NCBI GenBank assembly: GCA_963839365.1
Contig: CAWIUT010000010.1
Coordinates: 434,001 to 498,000 of the forward strand
Source: DASSKA01 sp963839365
GTDB lineage: Bacteria; Actinomycetota; Actinomycetes; Propionibacteriales; Nocardioidaceae
Length of the DNA stretch: 64,000 bases
Direction of reading: 5' to 3'
Of this stretch, positions 50,647 to 60,335 are shown one piece after another (position 1 is the first letter of the stretch; every line of letters begins with the position of its first letter). A model generated the notes under the pieces. The model was not told the origin of the DNA and did no database searches. It saw only the letters and a program-made list of their open reading frames with translations. A program made the position numbers and the translations under genes.

Positions 50647-53600
50647 GTGAACGTGACGGGTCTGGCCGAGCTGGCGTTGCGCAACAAGACCCTGGCAGCC
50701 GCGGTCGACGACGCCCGGGGAGCCGTCGTCCCGGCCCTGGACCTCACCGCCCCTCCCGCGATGCAGCCGTTCGTGGTCCGGGGAATGGTCGAGGCGGGCC
50801 GGTCGGTGCTGGTGGTGGCCGCCACCGCGAGGGAGGCCGAGGACCTGGTGACCGCGCTGGGCGGGCTGATGGACCCCTCGCAGGTGGCCTACTACCCGGC
50901 CTGGGAGACCCTGCCGCACGAGCGGCTGTCGCCGCGCAGCGACACCGTCGGCCGCCGCCTCGCGGTGCTGCGCCGGCTCCGCCACCCCGGCAACGAGGAG
51001 GCCAACGGGCCGGTGAAGGTGGTCGTCGCCCCGGTCCGGTCGGTGCTCCAGCCGCAGGTCAAGGGGCTGGCCGACCTGGAGCCCGTCGAGCTGGCGGTCG
51101 GCGAGGAGCACGACCTCGAGGACGTGGTGCGGCGGCTGGCCGGCGCGGCGTACTCACGAGTGGACATGGTGGACAAGCGCGGCGAGTTCGCGGTCCGCGG
51201 CGGCATCGTCGACGTGTTCCCTCCCACCGAGGAGCACCCGCTGCGGGTGGAGTTCTTCGGCGACGAGATCGACGAGATCCGCGCCTTCGCGGTCGCGGAC
51301 CAGCGGTCCCTGGAGCCGGTGAAGTCGCTGTGGGCGCCGCCGTGCCGCGAGCTGCTGCTCACCGACGAGGTGCGCGAGCGGGCCAGGGAGCTCGGACGGG
51401 CCCGCCCGGAGCTGGCCGAGCTGGCCGAGAAGCTCGGGGAGGGGCAGGCGGTCGAGGGCATGGAGTCGCTCGCCCCGGCCCTGGTCGACGACATGGAGAT
51501 GCTGGTGGACCTGCTGCCCGCCGACTCCCACGTCCTGGTCCTCGACCCGGAACGGGTCCGCACCCGGGCGCACGACCTGGTGGCCACCAGCGAGGAGTTC
51601 TTGCAGGCATCCTGGGCTGCTGCCGCCGCGGGCGGGGACTCCCCGATCGACCTGGGCAAGGCGTCCTACAAGACGCTCGCCGAGGTGCGGGCGATCAGCC
51701 TCCAGCAGGGCAAGCCGTGGTGGAGCGTGTCGCCGTTCGGGCTGGACTTGACGGGCGGTGGCCCCGGTTCGCCGGCTCCTGAGCCACCGGGGGACGAGCC
51801 GGTGCGGGACGTGGCCGGCGCGGTCGTCTCCTTCATCGACCCGGACACCGGCGAGCCGTTCGACGTCGAGGCGGGCGCGGTGGAGTCCCGGGCGGTCGAC
51901 GTCAAGCCGGTCGAGGCCTACCTCGGCGACGTGGAGCGCGCCGTCGCGGACATCCGCTCCTGGCTGCACGGCGGGTCCCGGGTGGTGCTGCTGACCGAGG
52001 GGCACGGTCCCGCGCAGCGGATGGCCGAGGTGCTCGGCGAGCACGATGTGCCGGTCCGGGTCGCCGACGAGCTGCCCGCCGCCGACGACATCACCGAGGG
52101 GGTCGTGCACGTCACCACCGCCACCTTGCCGCACGGCTTCGTCGACGACGAGCTGTGCCTGGCGGTGCTCACCGGAGAGGACATCGCCGGGCAGCGCTCC
52201 TCCACCAAGGACATGCGGCGGATGCCGACCCGGCGCAAGCGGCAGATCGACCCGCTGGAGCTCAAGCCCGGCGACTACGTGGTCCACGAGCACCACGGGG
52301 TGGGCCGCTACATCGAGATGAAGCAACGCACCGTGCAGGGTGCGGTGCGGGAGTACCTCGTGCTGGAGTACGGCGCCTCCAAGCCCAAGGGCAGGGGAGC
52401 CCCGTCCGCCGACCGCTTGTACGTGCCCACGGACCAGCTGGACCAGGTGACCCGCTACGTCGGCGGGGAGCAGCCCACCCTGGACCGGCTGGGCGGCTCG
52501 GACTGGGCCCGGCGCAAGGGCCGGGCGCGCAAGGCGGTCCGGCAGATCGCCGGCGAGCTGATCAAGCTGTACGCCGCGCGGCAGGCCACCAAGGGCCACG
52601 CCTTCGGCCCGGACACCCCGTGGCAGCGCGAGCTGGAGGACGCCTTCCCGTTCGTGGAGACCCCGGACCAGCTGACCACGGTCGAGGAGGTCAAGGCAGA
52701 CATGCAGCGGCAGGTTCCGATGGACCGGCTGATCTGCGGTGACGTCGGCTACGGCAAGACCGAGATCGCGGTGCGCGCGGCGTTCAAGGCGGTCCAGGAC
52801 GGCAAGCAGGTCGCGGTGCTGGTGCCCACCACCTTGCTGGTGCAGCAGCACTTCTCGACCTTCGCCGAGCGGATGTCCGGCTTCCCGGTCGTGCTCAAGG
52901 GGCTGTCCCGGTTCCAGACCGACGCCGAGGCGGCGGCCACCGTCGAGGGGGTGCGCGACGGCAGCGTGGACATCGTGATCGGCACGCACCGGCTGCTGAA
53001 CCCGGACGTGAAGTTCAAGAACCTCGGGCTGATCATCGTCGATGAGGAGCAGCGGTTCGGTGTCGAGCACAAGGAGCAGCTCAAGCGGCTGCGCACCGTG
53101 GTCGACGTGCTGTCCATGTCCGCCACCCCGATCCCGCGCACCCTGGAGATGGCGATCACCGGGATCCGGGAGATGTCCACGATCATGACGCCGCCGGAGG
53201 AGCGGCACCCGGTGCTCACCTACGTGGGTGCCTACGAGGACCGGCAGGTGGTCGCGGCGATCCGCCGCGAGCTGCTCCGCGAGGGCCAGGTGTTCTACAT
53301 CCACAACCGGGTGGACAGCATCGAGCGGGCCGCCGCGCACATCCGCGAGCTGGTGCCCGAGGCGCGCGTGGCCATCGCGCACGGCCAGATGGGCGAGCAC
53401 CAGCTCGAGAAGGTCATGGTCGACTTCTGGGAGAAGCGGTTCGACGTGCTGGTGTGCACCACGATCGTGGAGTCCGGCCTCGACGTGTCGAACGCGAACA
53501 CGATGATCATCGACCGGGCCGACAACCTCGGCCTGTCCCAGCTGCACCAGCTGCGGGGCCGGGTCGGTCGCGGCCGCGAGCGCGCCTACGGCTACTTCCT

Positions 53601-54342
53601 GTTCCCGCCCGACAAGCCGCTGACCGAGACCGCGCACGAGCGACTGGCCACGCTGGCCCAGCACTCCGACCTCGGCGGTGGGATGGCGATCGCGATGAAG
53701 GACCTGGAGATCCGCGGCGCCGGCAACATGCTCGGCGGGGAGCAGTCCGGGCACATCGCCGACGTCGGCTTCGACCTCTACGTGCGGCTGGTCGGCGAGG
53801 CGGTCTCGGAGTTCCGCGGCGAGGACGCGCCGCAGGAGCAGGAGGTGAAGATCGAGCTGCCGATCGACGCGCACCTGCCGCACGACTACGTGCCCGGCGA
53901 GCGGCTGCGGCTGGAGATGTACAAGCGGCTGGCCGAGGTGCGCTCCGACGCCGACGTGGCCGAGATCCGTGAGGAGCTCGAGGACCGGTACGGCGCGACG
54001 CCGGCTCCGGTGACCAGCCTGCTCGAGGTGGCCCGGCTGCGGGCGAGGGCCCGGGAGGCCGGGCTCACCGACGTCACGCTGGCCGGCAAGTACGTGCGGT
54101 TCGCCCCGGTCGAGCTGCCGGAGTCGGCAAAGATCCGGCTGAACCGGTTGTACCCGAAGAGCATCGTCAAGGAGGGCGTGCGTACCATGCTCGTGCCCCG
54201 TCCCTCCACCGCACCCGTGGGCGGCAAGCCCCTGCGCGACGAGGAGCTCCTGACGTGGGCCCGGACAGTCATAGACGCAGCGATCGACGCGACTGGAAAG
54301 GCCGTGGCGGCCGCGACGAACGCATCGAGCAAGGAGAGTTGA
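50647..54342 (+). CDS. mfd: Transcription-repair coupling factor
   Basis: 1231 residues. In order: a UvrB-like N-terminal module (VVAATAREAEDLV, YYPAWETLPHERLSPRSD), the RNA-polymerase-interacting CarD-like domain (KPGDYVVHEHHGVGRY, about residue 540), an SF2 translocase with Walker A GDVGYGKTE near residue 699 and DEEQRFG near residue 799, RGRVGRGRERAYGYFLF, and the C-terminal TRCF domain. It removes stalled RNA polymerase and recruits UvrA. GTG 50647 has a GGGGAG ribosome site. Confidence 0.97.
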   Translation: MNVTGLAELALRNKTLAAAVDDARGAVVPALDLTAPPAMQPFVVRGMVEAGRSVLVVAATAREAEDLVTALGGLMDPSQVAYYPAWETLPHERLSPRSDTVGRRLAVLRRLRHPGNEEANGPVKVVVAPVRSVLQPQVKGLADLEPVELAVGEEHDLEDVVRRLAGAAYSRVDMVDKRGEFAVRGGIVDVFPPTEEHPLRVEFFGDEIDEIRAFAVADQRSLEPVKSLWAPPCRELLLTDEVRERARELGRARPELAELAEKLGEGQAVEGMESLAPALVDDMEMLVDLLPADSHVLVLDPERVRTRAHDLVATSEEFLQASWAAAAAGGDSPIDLGKASYKTLAEVRAISLQQGKPWWSVSPFGLDLTGGGPGSPAPEPPGDEPVRDVAGAVVSFIDPDTGEPFDVEAGAVESRAVDVKPVEAYLGDVERAVADIRSWLHGGSRVVLLTEGHGPAQRMAEVLGEHDVPVRVADELPAADDITEGVVHVTTATLPHGFVDDELCLAVLTGEDIAGQRSSTKDMRRMPTRRKRQIDPLELKPGDYVVHEHHGVGRYIEMKQRTVQGAVREYLVLEYGASKPKGRGAPSADRLYVPTDQLDQVTRYVGGEQPTLDRLGGSDWARRKGRARKAVRQIAGELIKLYAARQATKGHAFGPDTPWQRELEDAFPFVETPDQLTTVEEVKADMQRQVPMDRLICGDVGYGKTEIAVRAAFKAVQDGKQVAVLVPTTLLVQQHFSTFAERMSGFPVVLKGLSRFQTDAEAAATVEGVRDGSVDIVIGTHRLLNPDVKFKNLGLIIVDEEQRFGVEHKEQLKRLRTVVDVLSMSATPIPRTLEMAITGIREMSTIMTPPEERHPVLTYVGAYEDRQVVAAIRRELLREGQVFYIHNRVDSIERAAAHIRELVPEARVAIAHGQMGEHQLEKVMVDFWEKRFDVLVCTTIVESGLDVSNANTMIIDRADNLGLSQLHQLRGRVGRGRERAYGYFLFPPDKPLTETAHERLATLAQHSDLGGGMAIAMKDLEIRGAGNMLGGEQSGHIADVGFDLYVRLVGEAVSEFRGEDAPQEQEVKIELPIDAHLPHDYVPGERLRLEMYKRLAEVRSDADVAEIREELEDRYGATPAPVTSLLEVARLRARAREAGLTDVTLAGKYVRFAPVELPESAKIRLNRLYPKSIVKEGVRTMLVPRPSTAPVGGKPLRDEELLTWARTVIDAAIDATGKAVAAATNASSKES

Positions 54343-54344
54343 GC

Positions 54345-55034
54345 GTGACGCGACCACGAGGTCTGAGCAGGAAGGTTGCGCTGGCAGCGGCCGGGCTGGC
54401 CGCGCTGACCGGGTGCGCGGTGCACCCGGGCGCGGCCGCGGTCGTGGGCCAGGACAGCATCTCCACCGGTCAGGTGGACGCGTTGGCCCAGGGGCTGTGC
54501 TCGGCGAACGCGGCCGGCTCGCAGACGGGCGGCCAGGCGATGGCCACCCGCGGCGCCCGCCAGGGGGCCCTGCAGGTGCTCATCGACACCGACCTGTCCC
54601 AGCAGTTCGGAAAGCAGCACGGGGTGCGGCCGGACCAGAAGCAGATCTCGGCTGCGCTGGCGCGCAGCAACCAGACCATCCAGCAGCTGCCGGCCGACCA
54701 GCGCGTGGCGTTCAGGAAGGCGCTGGTCAACTACTGGGAGGGCCAGCTGATGCTCATGGACATCGGTCGCCAGGCGCTGCAGGCCAAGGGCCAGACCAAG
54801 ATCACGCCGGCCCAGGCCACGGCCGCCGGGAACCGGCTGCGCTCGCAGTGGGCGAAGAACCTCGACGTCAGCGTCGACCCACGGTTCGGGACCTACCACC
54901 ACGGCAGCTTCCAGCCGGCCACCGGCGGCGGCTCGCTCTCGGTGGCCGCCTCCGGCAGCGCGCTCGCCGGCAACAGCGCCTCGCCGAGCGCGGCGTGGGT
55001 GAACGGCCTGCCCGCGTCGCAGCAGTGCGGCTGA
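54345..55034 (+). CDS. SurA-N-like lipoprotein
   Basis: 229 residues. A lipoprotein signal ending LTGC (lipid-anchored Cys near residue 25) is followed by AVVGQDSISTGQVDALAQGLC and a helical domain resembling the SurA/PpiC-type chaperone N-terminus, and a flexible C-terminal tail. The position between mfd and mazG is that of LpqU/SurA-like lipoproteins in other actinobacteria. AAGGAGAG precedes GTG 54345. Its end overlaps the mazG start by 10 nt. Confidence 0.82.
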   Translation: MTRPRGLSRKVALAAAGLAALTGCAVHPGAAAVVGQDSISTGQVDALAQGLCSANAAGSQTGGQAMATRGARQGALQVLIDTDLSQQFGKQHGVRPDQKQISAALARSNQTIQQLPADQRVAFRKALVNYWEGQLMLMDIGRQALQAKGQTKITPAQATAAGNRLRSQWAKNLDVSVDPRFGTYHHGSFQPATGGGSLSVAASGSALAGNSASPSAAWVNGLPASQQCG

Positions 55035-55993
55035 CCCTGCTGCTCACCAGCCCCCGGGTCGCCCCGGGGCTGTTGACGCGGGACGCCTGGCACGGGGTCG
55101 GGTCCGCGGACCGGGTGCTGTGCTCCGACCACGACCTGCCGCTCGCCCGGGCCGTGGAGGCGACGGGCCGGCCCGTCGACGTACTCCCGGAGGCGTCTGC
55201 CGAGGCGCTGCTCGCCGCGGCCGCGTCCGAGGACGTGCTGTGGCTGGCCTCCGACGAGGAGGCCGCGTCGCTGCCTGCCGCGCTGGCCACCGCGATCGTA
55301 GCCGGCGCCGAGACCGACCGTGCCCTCCCGGAGGTCGAGGTGCTGCACGGCTCGTACGACGTGCCCGGGGCCCGGCTGCTGGACCTGGTGACCGTGATGG
55401 ACCGGCTGCGCAGCTCCTGCCCCTGGGACCGCGAGCAGACCCACCGTTCCCTGGCGAGGTACCTGCTCGAGGAGACCTACGAGACGCTCGAGGCGATCGA
55501 GTCCGGCGACGACAGCCACCTGCGGGAGGAGCTCGGCGACCTGCTGCTGCAGGTGGTCTTCCACGCCCGGGTCGCCGCGGAGCACGACGGCTTCGACATC
55601 GACGACGTGGCCGCGGGCATCGTCGACAAGCTGGTGTACCGGCACCCGCACGTGTTCGCTCGTGCAAAGGACGCCGACCCTCCGTCGTCAGGGGAGGTGG
55701 AGGCCAGCTGGGAGACCCTCAAGGCCGCCGAGAAGTCCCGCAGCTCGGTGCTCGAGGGCGTCCCGGTGGCGCTGCCCGCGCTGGCGCTGGCCGACAAGGT
55801 GCTCGGCCGGGCCGCGAAGGTGGGGGTCGGGCCGGCCGTCGGTGCCGGGGATGACCTCGGCGACCAGCTGCTCGCCCTGGTGGTGCGGGCCCGGGAGGCC
55901 GGCCTGGACCCGGAGCAGGAGCTGCGCGACGCCGTACGTCGCCTCGCCGAGGCCGTGCGCGCCGCCGAGCCCCCCGCCGAGCCGCCCGCCTGA
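55025..55993 (+). CDS. mazG: Nucleoside triphosphate pyrophosphohydrolase MazG
   Basis: 322 residues. After an actinobacterial N-terminal extension of about 115 residues, the MazG core has MDRLRSSCPWDREQTHRSLARYLLEETYETLEAIE and LREELGDLLLQVVFHA, with the E-x2-E...E-x2-D Mg2+ site, then KLVYRHPHVF. It hydrolyses damaged or surplus NTPs to NMP and PPi. GTG 55025 overlaps the lipoprotein gene by 10 nt. Confidence 0.92.
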   Translation: MRLTLLLTSPRVAPGLLTRDAWHGVGSADRVLCSDHDLPLARAVEATGRPVDVLPEASAEALLAAAASEDVLWLASDEEAASLPAALATAIVAGAETDRALPEVEVLHGSYDVPGARLLDLVTVMDRLRSSCPWDREQTHRSLARYLLEETYETLEAIESGDDSHLREELGDLLLQVVFHARVAAEHDGFDIDDVAAGIVDKLVYRHPHVFARAKDADPPSSGEVEASWETLKAAEKSRSSVLEGVPVALPALALADKVLGRAAKVGVGPAVGAGDDLGDQLLALVVRAREAGLDPEQELRDAVRRLAEAVRAAEPPAEPPA

Positions 55994-56099
55994 CTGGCTG
56001 CCTGACTGGCCGCCTGACGGCCGGCCCAGGCGAGCCCTCCCCGGAGTCGGGCCGGTGCGCGGTTAGGCTGGCCCATGTCGCCGGGGGACCGGCTAGTCC

Positions 56100-56129
56100 C
56101 TGAGAACCATCGACCTGAGAACCATCGAC
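56100..56129 (+). repeat. Perfect 15-nt tandem duplication before eno
   Basis: CTGAGAACCATCGAC is present at 56100-56114 and again at 56115-56129, directly before the eno ribosome site GAGGAGCAG. Confidence 0.8.
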
Positions 56130-56142
56130 CGAGGAGCAGGCT

Positions 56143-57426
56143 GTGGCGTCCATCGAGGCCGTCGGCGCACGCGAGATCCTTGACTCGCGCGGCAACCCCA
56201 CCATCGAGGTCGAGGTCGCCCTCGACGACGGCACGATCGGCCGGGCGGCGGTGCCGTCGGGTGCCTCCACCGGTGCCTTCGAGGCGGTGGAGCTGCGCGA
56301 CGGGGGCGAGCGCTTCGGCGGAAAGGGCGTGCAGAACGCCGTCAGCGGTGTGCTGGACGTGATCGGGCCGGAGCTGATCGGCTTCGAGGCCTCCGAGCAG
56401 CGGCTGGTCGACCAGCGGCTGCTCGACCTCGACGGCACCGCGAACAAGGAGCGGCTCGGCGCGAACGCCATCCTGGGCGTCTCCCTGGCGGTGGCCAAGG
56501 CAGCCGCGGACTCCGCGGACCTGCCGCTGTTCCGCTACGTCGGCGGCCCCAACGCGCACCTGCTGCCGGTGCCGATGATGAACATCCTCAACGGCGGCGC
56601 GCACGCCGACAACGGCGTGGACGTGCAGGAGTTCATGGTCGCGCCGGTGGGCGCGCCCACGTTCGCCGAGGCGCTGCAGCACGGCGCGGAGGTGTACCAC
56701 GCGCTGAAGGCGGTGCTGAAGGAGAAGGGGCTGTCCACCGGGCTCGGCGACGAGGGTGGCTTCGCCCCGGACCTGGGCTCGAACAGGGAGGCGCTGGACC
56801 TGATCGCCGAGGCGGTCGGCAAGGCCGGTCTGCGCCTCGGCGAGGACATCGTGCTCGCGCTCGACGTGGCGGCCACCGAGCTGTACGACGAGGGCGCCTA
56901 CCGGTTCGAGGGCCAGCAGAAGTCGGCCGAGCAGCTGCAGGCCTACTACGCCGACCTGGTGGCGTCCTACCCGATCGTGTCGCTGGAGGACCCGCTCGCC
57001 GAGGAGGACTGGGCCGGCTGGACCGCGCTGACCGCGGCGCTCGGTGACACGGTGCAGGTGGTCGGCGACGACCTGTTCGTGACCAACGTGGAGCGGCTGG
57101 GTCGCGGCATCGCCGAGCGGGCCGCCAACGCGCTGCTGGTCAAGGTGAACCAGATCGGCTCGCTCACCGAGACCCTGGACTCGGTTGCGCTGGCCCACAG
57201 CAGCGGGTTCCGCTGCATGATCAGCCACCGGTCGGGGGAGACAGAGGACACCACCATCGCCGACCTCGCGGTGGCCACCAACTGCGGCCAGATCAAGACC
57301 GGCGCGCCGGCCCGCACGGAGCGGGTCGCGAAGTACAACCAGCTGCTGCGCATCGAGGAGGAGCTCGACGACGCCGCCCGCTACGCGGGCCTCGCCGCGT
57401 TCCCGCGGTACCGGCGGGAGGGCTAG
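56143..57426 (+). CDS. eno: Enolase
   Basis: 427 residues. AREILDSRGNPTIEVEV, LPVPMMNILNGGAHADN, ALDVAATELY, SLEDPLAEEDW, VGDDLFVTN and MISHRSGETEDTTIADLAV give the full metal and catalytic set. It converts 2-phosphoglycerate to PEP. GTG 56143 has GAGGAGCAG upstream. Followed 5 nt later by ftsB, as in most actinobacteria. Confidence 0.98.
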   Translation: MASIEAVGAREILDSRGNPTIEVEVALDDGTIGRAAVPSGASTGAFEAVELRDGGERFGGKGVQNAVSGVLDVIGPELIGFEASEQRLVDQRLLDLDGTANKERLGANAILGVSLAVAKAAADSADLPLFRYVGGPNAHLLPVPMMNILNGGAHADNGVDVQEFMVAPVGAPTFAEALQHGAEVYHALKAVLKEKGLSTGLGDEGGFAPDLGSNREALDLIAEAVGKAGLRLGEDIVLALDVAATELYDEGAYRFEGQQKSAEQLQAYYADLVASYPIVSLEDPLAEEDWAGWTALTAALGDTVQVVGDDLFVTNVERLGRGIAERAANALLVKVNQIGSLTETLDSVALAHSSGFRCMISHRSGETEDTTIADLAVATNCGQIKTGAPARTERVAKYNQLLRIEEELDDAARYAGLAAFPRYRREG

Positions 57427-57431
57427 GGCCG

Positions 57432-58046
57432 ATGGCCTCGCACCCGTCGGCGCGCGACGCCCGCTCCCGGGCCGGTCGCACGTCGGGTCGTGGCTCCGGC
57501 CCCGCCTCCGCGAGCCGGGCCGGCGCCCGGCCCAGCAGCAGACCCGGGGCCCGCAACGCTTCCCGGTCGACCGCCCCGCCGCCGGCCGCGGCGGCCGAGA
57601 CCCGCTCCCGGTTCACCGGGCGGGCCGCGGTACTCGTGCTGGTGGTGGCGGTGCTCGTCGTCTCCTACGCCTCCAGCATGCGGGCCTACCTGCGCCAGCA
57701 GCACCACATCAACGCGCTGCAGACCAACATCCACCACGCGAAGTCCCGGATCGCGGCGCTGCAACGGGAGAACGAGCGTTGGCAGGACCCGCACTTCGTC
57801 GAGGCCCGCGCCCGGGCCCGGTTCGGCTGGGTGATGCCCGGTGAGATCGGGTTCCAGGTGATCGGTAAGAACGGCAAGCTGCTGGACAACCCCGACTCCC
57901 TGCCGTCGGACGCCAAGCCGGGGGCAAGGACCCAGCAGGCGACCTGGTACCAGTCCGCCTGGGGCAGCGTGGTCGCGGCCGGCAACCCGCCCAAGGAGAA
58001 CGCCGGCCACCACCCCGCCCCGCTGAAGAAGATCAGGCTGCATTGA
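57432..58046 (+). CDS. ftsB: Septum formation initiator (FtsB/DivIC family)
   Basis: 204 residues. An extended Ser/Arg/Ala/Pro-rich cytoplasmic tail (about 60 residues), one membrane helix (AAVLVLVVAVLVVSYA) and a coiled coil (LRQQHHINALQTNIHHAKSRIAALQRENERWQD) followed by ARARARFGWVMPGEIGF, typical of actinobacterial FtsB/DivIC. It belongs to the FtsQLB divisome complex. Its stop overlaps the next gene's TTG start (TTGA). Confidence 0.9.
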   Translation: MASHPSARDARSRAGRTSGRGSGPASASRAGARPSSRPGARNASRSTAPPPAAAAETRSRFTGRAAVLVLVVAVLVVSYASSMRAYLRQQHHINALQTNIHHAKSRIAALQRENERWQDPHFVEARARARFGWVMPGEIGFQVIGKNGKLLDNPDSLPSDAKPGARTQQATWYQSAWGSVVAAGNPPKENAGHHPAPLKKIRLH

Positions 58047-58540
58047 TCGCCGCCCGCGACGAGGCGGTGGTGGGTGCCCAGCTGGGCCGGCCCCCGCGCG
58101 CCATCCACGACGTGGCCCACCGCTGCCCGTGCGGCAACCCCGACGTGGTGGCCACCCGGCCCCGGCTCGAGAACGGCACTCCGTTCCCGACCACCTTCTA
58201 CCTCACCTGCCCGCGGGCCGCGTCCCGGATCGGCACCCTGGAGGCGTCCGGCCTGATGCGGGAGATGACCCAACGGCTGGAGCAGGATCCCGGGCTGGCC
58301 GCGGCCTACCGGCGCGCGCACCAGGCCTACCTGAGCTTCCGTGAGTCGTTGGCGCAGGTGCCCGAGATCGCCGGGGTCTCCGCGGGCGGGATGCCCGACC
58401 GGGTCAAGTGCCTGCACGTGCTGGCCGCCCAGGCCCTGGCACAGGGACGCGGCGTGAACCCCCTGGGCGATGAGGTGCTGGACCGGATCGGCGCGTTCTG
58501 GGCCGGCGGTCCGTGCGTCGTGCTCGAGGAGGAGCAGTGA
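58043..58540 (+). CDS. DUF501 domain protein
   Basis: 165 residues. QLGRPPRAIHDVAHRCPCGNPDVVATRPRLENGTPFPTTFYLTCPRA and GMPDRVKCLHVLAAQALAQG are the conserved DUF501 segments, with a CxC and further Cys/His residues that may bind metal. The family is nearly restricted to actinobacteria, sits between ftsB and ppx, and has no known function. TTG 58043 start by overlap; GTGA overlap with ppx at the end. Confidence 0.9.
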   Translation: MIAARDEAVVGAQLGRPPRAIHDVAHRCPCGNPDVVATRPRLENGTPFPTTFYLTCPRAASRIGTLEASGLMREMTQRLEQDPGLAAAYRRAHQAYLSFRESLAQVPEIAGVSAGGMPDRVKCLHVLAAQALAQGRGVNPLGDEVLDRIGAFWAGGPCVVLEEEQ

Positions 58541-59457
58541 CCCGCGCCGCCGGCATCGACTGCGGCACCAACACCATCCGGCTGCTGGTCGCCGACCTCG
58601 ACCCGGCCACCGGTGAGGAGCGCGAGCTGGTCCGGGAGATGCGGGTGGTCCGGCTCGGCCAGGACGTGGATCGCACCGGCCGGCTCGCCGAGGAGGCACT
58701 GGCCCGGGTGTTCGCCGCCGTGGAGGAGTACTCCGCGCTCGTGGCCGAGCACGGTGCCGAGGCGGTCCGGTTCTGCGCCACCTCCGCGGCCCGCGACGCC
58801 GACAACGCGCAGGCGTTCCTGGACGGGGTCCGGGAGCGGCTCGGCATCACCCCGGAGGTGGTCACCGGCGACGAGGAGGCGGCCCTCACGTACGACGGGG
58901 CGACCCGCTCGCTGGGGGCGGACGTCGCGGCACCCCACCTCGTGGTGGACATCGGCGGAGGCTCCACGGAGCTGATCCTCGGCGAACGGCACGGTGCGGT
59001 CACTGCGGCGCACTCGCTGGACATCGGCTCGGTGCGGATGACCGAGCGGCGGATGCCCTCGGACCCGCCCACCGCGGCAGAGGTCGCCGCCGCGGTCGCC
59101 GACGTCGACGCCGCGCTGGACGGCTGCTCGGTGCCGGTGGAGCAGGCTGCCACCGTGGTCGGGGTGGCCGGCACGGTCACCACGGTGGCCGCGCACGTGC
59201 TCGGGCTGCCCGGCTACCTGCGCGAACGCGTCCACCACGCCCGGCTCCCCGTCGAGGACGTGCACCGGGGCACCGCCGAGCTGCTCGCGATGAGCGTCGC
59301 GGAGCGGCGGGCGCTGCCGTTCATGCACCCCGGGCGCGCGGACGTGATCGGCGGTGGCGCGCTGATCCTGGACCGGGTGCTGCGCCGCACCTCGGTCGAC
59401 TCCCTGCTGGTCTCCGAGACCGACATCCTCGACGGCATCGCCTGGTCGGTCGCCTGA
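58537..59457 (+). CDS. ppx: Exopolyphosphatase / pppGpp phosphohydrolase family
   Basis: 306 residues. AGIDCGTNTIRLLVAD is the first phosphate loop, FCATSAARDADNAQAFLDGV and LVVDIGGGSTELILG the second ASKHA motif, and VVGVAGTVTTVAA the third. The short length (no HD domain) matches actinobacterial Ppx1/Ppx2, which act on short polyphosphate or (p)ppGpp. GTG 58537 overlaps DUF501 by 4 nt. Confidence 0.92.
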   Translation: MTRAAGIDCGTNTIRLLVADLDPATGEERELVREMRVVRLGQDVDRTGRLAEEALARVFAAVEEYSALVAEHGAEAVRFCATSAARDADNAQAFLDGVRERLGITPEVVTGDEEAALTYDGATRSLGADVAAPHLVVDIGGGSTELILGERHGAVTAAHSLDIGSVRMTERRMPSDPPTAAEVAAAVADVDAALDGCSVPVEQAATVVGVAGTVTTVAAHVLGLPGYLRERVHHARLPVEDVHRGTAELLAMSVAERRALPFMHPGRADVIGGGALILDRVLRRTSVDSLLVSETDILDGIAWSVA

Positions 59458-59486
59458 CCGGTCGCCGGATCGGGGAGGATGCTGCC

Positions 59487-60335
59487 ATGTCCGACGTACT
59501 CCCGCACCCGGTCACCGGACAGCCGTTCCCGTCGCCCACGCCGCCGGGCATCGGCTGGCCCGACGACCCCGCCGCCGCCGACACCCCGGTGGCCCGCAGC
59601 GCGGCCCAGGTGAGGCGGCTCGCCGCCGCCGAGGAGCTCGGCGCGCTGGACGCCGCGGTGTCGGTGTGCCGGGCCTGCCCGCGGCTGGTGAGGTGGCGCG
59701 AGGACGTGGCTGCCAAGAAGCGCGCCTCGTTCGCCGACCAGCCGTACTGGGGTCGCCCGGTCGCCGGCTGGGGCGACCCGGAACCGGGCGTGCTGGTCGT
59801 GGGGCTGGCGCCGGCCGCCAACGGCGGGAACCGCACCGGCCGGATCTTCACCGGCGACCGGTCCGGCGACTGGCTGTTCGCGGCGCTGCACCGGGTCGGG
59901 CTGGCCGCGCAGGAGCACTCGGTGCACGCGGGCGACGGACAGCGCCTGCTGGGCACCCGGATGGTGGCGACGGTGCGCTGCGCGCCGCCGGACAACCGAC
60001 CGTCGGTCACCGAGCGGGACACCTGCGCGCCGTGGCTGGTGCGCGAGGTTGCGCTGGTGCTGCCCTGGGTGCGCGCGGTGGTCTGCCTCGGCGGCTACGG
60101 CTGGGACGCGGCGCTGCGCACCTTCCGCGTGCTGGGGTACGACGTGCCGCGGCCCAAGCCGCGGTTCGGCCACGGGGCGGAGGTGCTGCTCCACCCGCCG
60201 GACGCGGAGCCGGTGACCCTGCTGGGCAGCTACCACCCCTCGCAGCAGAACACGTTCACCGGTCGGCTCACCGAGCCGATGCTCGACGCGGTGCTGAGAC
60301 GCGCGGCGCAGCTCGGCGGCGTGGTGCAAGGATGA
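59487..60335 (+). CDS. Uracil-DNA glycosylase, family 5 (UdgB-like, [4Fe-4S])
   Basis: 282 residues. VCRACPRLVRWRED (first cluster cysteines), VVGLAPAANGGNRTGRIFTGDRSGDWLF (motif A) and LLGSYHPSQQNTFTGRLTEPML (motif B) identify the UdgB subgroup, which removes uracil, hypoxanthine and other deaminated bases and lacks the usual motif-A Asp/Asn. Further cluster cysteines are in VRCAPPDN and ERDTCAPWL. High-GC actinobacteria often have this enzyme. ATGA overlap with the next gene. Confidence 0.9.
   Translation: MSDVLPHPVTGQPFPSPTPPGIGWPDDPAAADTPVARSAAQVRRLAAAEELGALDAAVSVCRACPRLVRWREDVAAKKRASFADQPYWGRPVAGWGDPEPGVLVVGLAPAANGGNRTGRIFTGDRSGDWLFAALHRVGLAAQEHSVHAGDGQRLLGTRMVATVRCAPPDNRPSVTERDTCAPWLVREVALVLPWVRAVVCLGGYGWDAALRTFRVLGYDVPRPKPRFGHGAEVLLHPPDAEPVTLLGSYHPSQQNTFTGRLTEPMLDAVLRRAAQLGGVVQG

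Noticed and set aside
51154..54357. 1067-codon leftward open frame
   Set aside because: Antisense shadow of mfd, which has a complete domain set.
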